Shown in pieces: positions 7,212 through 12,700 of a DNA stretch of 32,698 bases. The stretch spans positions 1 through 32,698 of the forward strand of contig CAYHRJ010000008.1 of NCBI GenBank assembly GCA_964359095.1, written 5' to 3'. How positions within the stretch are numbered: the stretch's first letter is position 1; every line of letters starts with the position of its first letter. Source of the stretch: JACRJW01 sp964359095 (lineage in GTDB: Bacteria; Patescibacteriota; Patescibacteriia; UBA9934; GWF2-40-263). The translations under genes were made by a program, and so were the position numbers. The notes under the pieces were generated by a model. The model ran no database searches. It was not told the origin of the DNA and was given only the letters and a program-made list of their open reading frames with translations.

Positions 7212-7994
7212 ATGAACGTCGAACACGAATCTCACGCTGTGCAAAAAGAACACGAGTGGATGCAGCAGCAAGAGACAATCAGCGCAATCTTGGAACAGGG
7301 GATGGAGAAGTTTGTAGACGACATCCCCAATCTTGAAAATGCATTTGAAGGTCAGGAACACACGCTCTGCTGCATGGACGAAGGTGTCCCTCAAGGTGAT
7401 ATGCGTTCAGCAGGGTCTGGCATTCTTACGGAAGGAGCGCAGCGTGAGGAATTCATCGCAAAGCTGAGAGCAGCAGGAATCAAGGACGTCACAAGCCATG
7501 AAGGCTGTGGTGCAGCAGGTTTGTACCGTGAGCGTCATGGAATCACGGATAGGACGGTTGATGAGATCGCAATCGAGCAAGCGAAGAAGATGGCTGACGA
7601 ACTCGGTGTTCCATACAAGGGTCACGTCACGGAACTCACACGCCCAGCGGAATTTCACACAGCGCGCGTGGTGTATGTTGACGGAACAGGACGATTCAAT
7701 CCCAGCCGTGTCACTGAGCTTCCAGCAGGCTTTGTCGTGAGTGCGCGTTTCATGACACCTGAGCAGGCACTATCTGAAATTCAGCTCGCGATGAAGATTG
7801 CATTTGGTGAGCACGGGTTCGGTGATAAGTTTACACAAGACGATCCTCTCGTCGTCATCACGATCGGCGACAGCACAGAGGCTGACTTTGGCGGAGAGAT
7901 TCTTAGCCGTGAACTCCAGGCCATCGTCGGCAAAAAGCGAGTCCGTGTTGACCAATTCTCCGTTCCCCGCACGGGATTGCGGGAAGCCACATAA
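7212..7994 (+). CDS. Beta-carbonic-anhydrase-like zinc protein (divergent)
   Basis: I recognise a likely beta-carbonic anhydrase core but not a named family. Residues 51-58 (TLCCMDEG) fit the C-x-D-x-R strand with Cys54 and Asp56. GDMRSAG (62-68) fits the second strand, and SHEGCGAAG (95-103) fits H-x-x-C-G, giving Cys54, His96 and Cys99 as zinc ligands. The Arg that normally pairs with the Asp is replaced by Gly58, so classical CO2 hydration is uncertain. The second half includes a further alpha/beta segment (DPLVVITIGDS) with no motif I know. It is 260 residues, directly behind atpC, and its transcript ends at a strong terminator. Roles in CO2/bicarbonate or another small substrate are possible; this is inference. 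Confidence 0.5.
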   Translation: MNVEHESHAVQKEHEWMQQQETISAILEQGMEKFVDDIPNLENAFEGQEHTLCCMDEGVPQGDMRSAGSGILTEGAQREEFIAKLRAAGIKDVTSHEGCGAAGLYRERHGITDRTVDEIAIEQAKKMADELGVPYKGHVTELTRPAEFHTARVVYVDGTGRFNPSRVTELPAGFVVSARFMTPEQALSEIQLAMKIAFGEHGFGDKFTQDDPLVVITIGDSTEADFGGEILSRELQAIVGKKRVRVDQFSVPRTGLREAT

Positions 7995-8008
7995 CTCAGC
8001 TAAAAATG

Positions 8009-8046
8009 AAAATCTGAGCGGATTTATCCACTCAGATTTTTTGTTT
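8009..8046 (+). terminator. Intrinsic terminator ending the atp transcription unit
   Basis: AAAATCTGAG (8009-8018) pairs perfectly with CTCAGATTTT (8031-8040). GGA/TCC can extend the stem inward, and a T-run follows. It closes the unit that starts at the promoter near 401. Confidence 0.9.
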
Positions 8047-8054
8047 CTACGGCT

Positions 8055-8089
8055 TTGTTCTAACATACAGCATGTGCTAACATACAGCA
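8055..8089 (+). promoter_or_regulatory. Possible promoter with a 13-bp direct repeat
   Basis: CTAACATACAGCA occurs twice, at 8060-8072 and 8077-8089, a 17-bp period. TTGTTC (8055-8060) and TAACAT (8078-8083) are 17 bp apart and could be weak -35 and -10 boxes. The repeat may be an operator for the gene at 8142, or simply a duplication. The rest of the gap to 8141 shows no other clear signal. Confidence 0.35.
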
Positions 8090-8141
8090 ACACGGATCTA
8101 ACCTTGGATTTGGTGGCAAAAGCCCCGCTTAACCATCCTCT

Positions 8142-9461
8142 ATGTCTGAATACGAATCCTCATTCAATCCCGAGAACGAAGTGACCAGCGCGGAGAATTG
8201 CTATGCCCGTATTGGAAAGGGTGGAAGTGCGGAAGGAATGCCACGCGATATGCTTGTGGTCGATACGGGTCAGCCGACGCTTCCATCAATGGAGAAGCGT
8301 TCGCCGCGCACTGTGGAGGAGGTTGACGAGCTGTACCGCGAAACGATCCGCGGCGGCATTGTGGACCATCACAGTATAGACGCCGCCGTCTTGAACATGC
8401 CGGAGGGTGCGGTTCGCCGCTGCGCGGCGAAGATGGTCGCAGATTTTCCATCCGAAGTCGTCGCGCTCATCAAGGATCGGGACATCCGTTCGGTGAGCGG
8501 GCACACGGACAGCGACCTGGACTCCATCACCGCGACGTACCTCACAAAGACACTCGTGGATTCGCGTGATGCGGCGTCGCTTCCTGGTTTTACGGAACGA
8601 CTTGGCGACTTCGTCAATTTGGTGGATTATGGCCGGTTTTCAGAGACGGATCCGGACAAGGTGGTGCAGTCGCTCATGGGGTATTTTGGCGCTCTGAAGT
8701 CGCAAACGCTCGGCCGCATGGGAGCGGAGATCGGCGCGGTTTGGCGCAGTGCGGACATTCCGCAAGGCGAGAAGCCTGCACGGGCGCAGGCAATCAGCGA
8801 CAAGTTTCATGGAGAAATGATGAAGCACATGTTCACCGTGTACAATGCGTGCGTGAAGGCCGAGTCTGCGGGCAAGACGATTGATTTTACGAATCTCGAT
8901 GCCGCTGACCTTACACTTCCTGCAGACACGAAGAAACTTTTGGATGCCGGGAAAGAACAGGTGCGCGCGGATATAGAGGCGTTTAACAAGGAATTTGAAG
9001 TCGCGGAACAGACGAGGGTGGTCGTGAAGACGAAGGAAGGCGCCGATCTTGAGGTGCCGCTCGTCATCTTCGGGCACACGCAGTTGAGCCCGCTTCTTGT
9101 TACGAACATGTCCTATTCCCGCATGCCGCCGGAAACGATCGTTGCGGCGTACGCAGGTCAGGAGCGCACGAAGGGCGGCGATTGTTATGATGTAGGTATC
9201 AAGCCGGAGTCGCTCGACCTGTTCAACCTGACATTTTTGGAAGTTCCGCTTAATGATGCCGAACGTGCCAAGCGCGAGCCTCTCATCGCGGCCGGAAATG
9301 GTCTCGAGGCTTGGACGACGCTGCGTAAGGGCAAGGAATACCTGGGTCACGGCGACCCGACGGTTGCGGTTGCGGGCGGAAGTCTCATTGCGGCATCCAA
9401 CACATCGTTGCTGTCGTCCGAGGAATTCCGCACGGTTCTTATGAACGCGTTTCAACGCTAA
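8142..9461 (+). CDS. DHH-phosphoesterase-like protein with rearranged motifs
   Basis: The 439-residue protein contains metal-binding motifs typical of the DHH superfamily (RecJ, family II pyrophosphatase, c-di-AMP or nanoRNA phosphodiesterases). VVDTG has Asp41, GGIVDHHSID has Asp75-His76-His77, SGHTDSDLDSITATYL has His121, Asp123 and Asp125, and LVDYG has Asp162. In known families the H-x-D-x-D motif comes first; here it follows DHH, so the fold may be permuted. The C-terminal GHGDPTVAVAGGS resembles the glycine-rich DHHA1 substrate motif. The middle (about 200-320) is helical and unrecognised. It leads a four-gene GC-rich cluster, ten bases before an HD-domain gene. A phosphodiesterase or pyrophosphatase role is an inference. 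Confidence 0.5.
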   Translation: MSEYESSFNPENEVTSAENCYARIGKGGSAEGMPRDMLVVDTGQPTLPSMEKRSPRTVEEVDELYRETIRGGIVDHHSIDAAVLNMPEGAVRRCAAKMVADFPSEVVALIKDRDIRSVSGHTDSDLDSITATYLTKTLVDSRDAASLPGFTERLGDFVNLVDYGRFSETDPDKVVQSLMGYFGALKSQTLGRMGAEIGAVWRSADIPQGEKPARAQAISDKFHGEMMKHMFTVYNACVKAESAGKTIDFTNLDAADLTLPADTKKLLDAGKEQVRADIEAFNKEFEVAEQTRVVVKTKEGADLEVPLVIFGHTQLSPLLVTNMSYSRMPPETIVAAYAGQERTKGGDCYDVGIKPESLDLFNLTFLEVPLNDAERAKREPLIAAGNGLEAWTTLRKGKEYLGHGDPTVAVAGGSLIAASNTSLLSSEEFRTVLMNAFQR

Positions 9462-9471
9462 CGTTCCATCT

Positions 9472-10623
9472 ATGCGAGACGTACAAGGATTCGTTCCGGA
9501 AAACGAACGGGCGGCGGCCGATACTCGTAAGGCTCGCGTGGACCGGCTGCGCACCATTGTCGCGGATATTTTTCTGGGCGAGGAGCATCGGGAACTGCGC
9601 GAGAATATCGAGCGGTCGTTTGCGGTTCCGCAGGTGGGCGATTACCATAACGAAGGGATGTTCATGGACAGCCATCTTGGCCTGATCGTCGAGAGCATTG
9701 AGGATGTCGCAAAGAGCGAGTTTCCAGCTGAAATATCGCCGGGGATCCGCGAGGTGCTGACGCGGGCGGTTCGGCGTGACCCGGAGTCCGTGAAAAAGTA
9801 CGTATTTCTGCACGATATCTCGAAGGCCGATTGCCTGACGGTCAAGTTCGGGGAGGAAGAACGTTCCGTGACTTGGGACGAATGGCAGGCAATGCTGTCC
9901 GCGTCCGAGCATGGTCGCAAGGCTCTTGCCGGCGACGAGCAGGCACTGCGCGATTTTTGTAAGGAACAGGGGGTGACCGGCGTCTCATATTTTCAGAACG
10001 AAGGCGAGACGAAGCGGCAGCATGGGAAGGTTGGCGCCGAGGAGCTTCGCGTGGCCGAGGGGATGGACGCGGCCATGCTCGCGGCCATTGAGTCGCATGA
10101 GGTTGCGTACCAGTTTCAGGGGATCAAGGCGTCCACATACGAGAAATATTTTGGAGAAATGGCCGATGACGCGCGCGATTTTGCGCTGCTCGCGAGCTAC
10201 GTCGACACGATGGCGTCATTGCGCCCCGATGGTAAGCCCGACTTGGTGAATTTCCTGGCGCTTGCAGAATCGCGTGAAAAGTCGGAATCGCTCGCGGCAT
10301 TGCAGCGGCGTCTCGACGGGGCAAAACTCGACAAACAGAAGTTCGAGCGGGCTTGGGCCGCGCTACGCAATTCTTCCGAGCCGCTTACCGCCGACATGCT
10401 CGCCGAGGCCGAGTCGAAACTGCGCATGGAGTGCAAGCTCGCGGGGTATGATATCGCCAAGCTCCGTGACGCGGTCGAACCGCTTGTGACGAACGGGACG
10501 CTGACCGAGGAGGAACGCGACCGCTTGCTTGCCGTCGCAGAAACCGACCCGCAGAACATCGGACGCGCATTTGGTCCCAAGATGCGGTTTTTGAGCCCGG
10601 CCCTCAAGCAGGCGCAGACGTAA
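9472..10623 (+). CDS. HD-domain protein, probable metal-dependent phosphohydrolase
   Basis: The protein has 383 residues. HD-superfamily ligands can be read in order: His68 (MDSHLGLIVES), His114-Asp115 (VFLHDISKAD, with the usual following Lys), His184 and His209 (RQHGKVG, IESHEV), and Asp245 (SYVDTMAS). This pattern fits a dinuclear HD phosphohydrolase acting on nucleotides or a phosphodiester. The C-terminal 130 residues are charged and helical with no motif I recognise. The gene starts 10 nt after the DHH-like gene and ends 6 nt before the next, so they are probably one operon. Codons are rich in G/C at third positions, unlike the atp and uvrD genes on either side. The exact substrate cannot be told. 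Confidence 0.6.
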   Translation: MRDVQGFVPENERAAADTRKARVDRLRTIVADIFLGEEHRELRENIERSFAVPQVGDYHNEGMFMDSHLGLIVESIEDVAKSEFPAEISPGIREVLTRAVRRDPESVKKYVFLHDISKADCLTVKFGEEERSVTWDEWQAMLSASEHGRKALAGDEQALRDFCKEQGVTGVSYFQNEGETKRQHGKVGAEELRVAEGMDAAMLAAIESHEVAYQFQGIKASTYEKYFGEMADDARDFALLASYVDTMASLRPDGKPDLVNFLALAESREKSESLAALQRRLDGAKLDKQKFERAWAALRNSSEPLTADMLAEAESKLRMECKLAGYDIAKLRDAVEPLVTNGTLTEEERDRLLAVAETDPQNIGRAFGPKMRFLSPALKQAQT

Positions 10624-10629
10624 TCAAGT

Positions 10630-11211
10630 ATGTTGAGCACGCGCGTGGAAGGATCATTTGAGGGAAACCGGGAAGGCCAGAATGAGGTCTGGTCTTTTTT
10701 CGATGCATATAAAATTTCTGGACAGGGAGCGGCGGTCGTGCGTCCGGCGCTTCGGTCATTCCGGCATATAACGGAGGAGGGCATGGCCAGGGACGAGGCG
10801 TTTCTCGCCAAAAAGAAGGGTCGGCCAAACATGCGTGAGCAAAAGCAGACGGGGTCGGATGCATTTGCCTTCGAAAATTATTTGACGGCCGAAGCTAAAC
10901 GGTGTGGGTGGTTCGGGGGCGAGTTGATCCCGACTGCGGAGTACGACGACTGGGTTTCCGGCGTAGACGTGGTGGTGGAATGGCTGGCGTAGGACGGCTG
11001 TTCGCCGATTCGTCTGGCGATTGACTTTACGACGACGAAGCAGTTTGAGACGTTTTATAAGAAAAGCAACAAGCTCGAGGGGAATGTGGTGGTCAAATAT
11101 TTCCGTTCCGCGCTTGAACGCGAGGGCGGGGAACCGAAGGAGCTGCGCGCGTCCATGCCCATTGTGCTTCTTGGGATCGATAAGGAGGGATTTCGGGAAA
11201 TCGCGCGATGA
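10630..11211 (+). pseudogene. Nuclease-like protein interrupted by an in-frame TAG
   Basis: A frame of 120 codons from ATG 10630 stops at TAG 10990-10992 (…VVEWLA*). The same frame continues open for another 72 codons, in similar codon use, to TGA 11209-11211, which overlaps the next start (ATGA). Read through, it gives a 193-residue protein. Around the stop the pattern GVDVVVEWL...LAIDFTTT resembles the Asp...[D/E]-x-T/K core strands of PD-(D/E)XK nucleases, with a polar TKQF helix behind. So one gene is broken by a single codon, by mutation, sequencing error or suppression. If only the first part is made, it would lack half the presumed active site. The nuclease idea is tentative. Confidence 0.5.
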
Positions 11212-11822
11212 AGAAGATGGATATGGCGCGCGTCGAGTATCTGCGACGCCATGGGTTCAAGGCGGAGTTGAGCACGACGGACAAGTTTCCGAAGGGCGAC
11301 GTGATCATTGCGCGCCGACTGCCGAAGAATTTCCTGGCGAAGCTCGGCGAGGCTCGCGCGCTTGAGACATCGGATCCGAATGCGTTTGACGCGTTCATGA
11401 TGCGGCTCGATGTGCTCGCCGCTGGTGGGCAGCCGAAAGGATTCGACCGCGCGGAGTATGGAGACGGATGGATCAAGGACGACTATGCCGAGATGACACG
11501 CCGGTTCATTGCGCGCGCGTACGAGGAAACCCTGCCGGTTGAGGCCACGCCGGAGAAGCCAACCGCCCTGAACGCGGGACAGGAACGTCCGGAAGGGAAG
11601 AATGCCCAGAAGCAGGTGACAGAGGCGACGTTTGCCGACCACAAGGGTCGCATCGACCTGTACGTCCGGGCACGCGCCCAGGCCACCGGAAAAACGATCG
11701 AACCTAGCCAGCTCGGTTCGGTCATCGGTGCGATCAAAGGACGGGTGTTGCGGAACGATGGGGAAACCCCGTCGAGCATCCGTTCTGGGGTGGATGCGAT
11801 GATGGCGGAGATGGGGTACTAA
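11208..11822 (+). CDS. Unknown protein, coupled to the broken nuclease-like gene
   Basis: I do not recognise this 204-residue protein. Its ATG overlaps the TGA that ends the preceding interrupted frame, so it was translationally coupled to the intact form of that gene. The N-terminal 70 residues (VEYLRRHGFKAELST, FPKGDVIIARRLP) look alpha/beta. Residues 105-140 are Pro/Glu-rich and probably disordered. The last 60 residues are basic and helical (DLYVRARAQATGKTIE), possibly nucleic-acid binding. GC-rich codons match the three genes before it. It is the last gene of the cluster. It has no signal peptide or membrane helix. Confidence 0.6.
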   Translation: MKKMDMARVEYLRRHGFKAELSTTDKFPKGDVIIARRLPKNFLAKLGEARALETSDPNAFDAFMMRLDVLAAGGQPKGFDRAEYGDGWIKDDYAEMTRRFIARAYEETLPVEATPEKPTALNAGQERPEGKNAQKQVTEATFADHKGRIDLYVRARAQATGKTIEPSQLGSVIGAIKGRVLRNDGETPSSIRSGVDAMMAEMGY

Positions 11823-11828
11823 CGATAC

Positions 11829-11854
11829 AAAAAACCGGCCGTCAGTCCGCGGCC
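11829..11854 (-). terminator. Hairpin next to an A-run (terminator-like on the minus strand)
   Basis: GGCCG (11837-11841) pairs with CGGCC (11850-11854), and a run of six A precedes it at 11829-11834. Read on the minus strand this is a short stem followed by CGG-T6. No minus-strand gene runs into it, so its use is unclear. It sits just after the stop of the last cluster gene. Confidence 0.3.
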
Positions 11855-11873
11855 TCATGTCCTCAAAGCATTA

Positions 11874-11902
11874 TTGACCTATTCGTGAAAATGAGGCATA
11901 CT
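11874..11902 (+). promoter_or_regulatory. Predicted promoter of the 11931 gene
   Basis: TTGACC (11874-11879) and CATACT (11897-11902) are 17 bp apart. A good ribosome site, AGAGGT, lies seven bases before the ATG at 11931. So this gene has its own transcript, separate from the cluster before it. Confidence 0.55.
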
Positions 11903-11930
11903 TGCGCCTCCCCTCACAAGAGGTCGCTTC

Positions 11931-12587
11931 ATGGGACATCTGAGTCCGTTCGATCAGGGAGTCGTAGAAACGTTGCGTGACCGCAAGATCATCGAGGATG
12001 AAGACGGAGGAAAGCTTCATTTCGACAACGGCGTGATCGCCATTCGCTGTCCTGACGGGGACCAAATGCTCGATCGTATCCAGCACGACTGCGAAGTCAC
12101 TCAGGCGGCTGGTGGAAGGCTCCGGCTTCACCTCATCACCCATCACGGTGGATGCATGGTAGTCGCGCCTGACTCGCCGCTGTATCCAGGCATGGGAATC
12201 GACGAGTACGTTCTCGCGCAGATTCGGGAAGCCGAAGCGCTCAAGAAGATCCATACGATCACCGCCGAGGTTCATGCGCCCTGTGGAAAAGCACAGTCGC
12301 TTGGTCTCACCCTGGTGCACCAGATCGTTCTCCAGATGGCGGCCAAGCCGCGCATCAAGGCGGTCGATCCCACTAACAAGGTGATCTGCCGCATCCACGT
12401 CAACTATCCGGACGGTCACAAGCGAACCTACTTCATCAGCCGTGCCAAGTGGATCGCCTACTGGAAGGTGGAGGGTCAGCAAAAGTGGGGACACTTGTTC
12501 CCTGTGGATCCATACAAGGAAGACTCACCGAATGCTCCGATTGCCATGGGTGACGGCGATCCTCTCCTGCGTCCATACGCAACCTAG
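11931..12587 (+). CDS. Possible carbonic-anhydrase-like protein, small divergent form
   Basis: This 218-residue soluble protein is not a family I can name. Residues 35-42 (VIAIRCPD) form a strand ending in C-x-D (Cys40, Asp42). After a helix, LRLHLITHHGGC (64-75) gives a strand ending in H-x-x-C (His72, Cys75). This is the zinc-ligand pattern of beta-carbonic anhydrases, again without the usual Arg, and with a shorter distance between ligands than normal. EVHAPCG (113-119) could add ligands. The C-terminal part is rich in Tyr/Trp and basic residues. It resembles in outline the protein at 7212. It has its own promoter, a Shine-Dalgarno (AAGAGGT) and a terminator. The fold assignment is tentative. 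Confidence 0.4.
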   Translation: MGHLSPFDQGVVETLRDRKIIEDEDGGKLHFDNGVIAIRCPDGDQMLDRIQHDCEVTQAAGGRLRLHLITHHGGCMVVAPDSPLYPGMGIDEYVLAQIREAEALKKIHTITAEVHAPCGKAQSLGLTLVHQIVLQMAAKPRIKAVDPTNKVICRIHVNYPDGHKRTYFISRAKWIAYWKVEGQQKWGHLFPVDPYKEDSPNAPIAMGDGDPLLRPYAT

Positions 12588-12605
12588 GTCGCCCACTCGA
12601 CCAAC

Positions 12606-12631
12606 GGCACGTCGTTCTCGTACGACGTGCC
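12606..12631 (+). other. Perfect 10-bp hairpin before the terminator
   Basis: GGCACGTCGT (12606-12615) pairs perfectly with ACGACGTGCC (12622-12631) around TCTCGT. No T-run follows. It stands just before the terminator at 12637 and may stabilise the 3' end of the message. Confidence 0.6.
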
Positions 12632-12636
12632 ACGCG

Positions 12637-12668
12637 CCCTCGTCAGGGATGATGAGGGTTTTATAATT
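12637..12668 (+). terminator. Intrinsic terminator of the 11931 gene
   Basis: CCCTCGTC (12637-12644) pairs with GATGAGGG (12651-12658), with one G-U pair, around AGGGAT. TTTTATAATT follows. Confidence 0.75.
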
Positions 12669-12684
12669 GTTTAATCGGCCGTGG

Positions 12685-12690
12685 TAAGAT
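12685..12690 (+). promoter_or_regulatory. Candidate -10 box close to the helicase start
   Basis: TAAGAT (12685-12690) lies ten bases before ATG 12701 and overlaps an earlier in-frame ATG at 12689. No good -35 box is seen. If used, transcription would begin almost at the start codon. Confidence 0.3.
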
Positions 12691-12700
12691 GACACTCGCT

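Noticed and set aside
8060..8089. CRISPR-like repeat
   Set aside because: There are only two 13-bp units four bases apart, with no spacer-sized intervals and no cas genes.
8640..9557. 305-codon open frame on the minus strand
   Set aside because: It lies opposite the DHH-like and HD genes. Its product is Arg-rich without motifs, as expected for a shadow in GC-rich DNA.
10990..10992. Genome-wide recoding of TAG as an amino acid
   Set aside because: Other genes, including mrdA, dciA-like, lysis-unrelated core genes such as atpE, and the helicase-nuclease, end normally at TAG. A general recoding is therefore excluded; only local error, mutation or suppression remain.
11055..11858. 267-codon open frame on the minus strand
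   Set aside because: It is opposite the coupled plus-strand genes, has no motif or ribosome site, and is compositionally a shadow. The plus-strand frames are supported by ATGA coupling.
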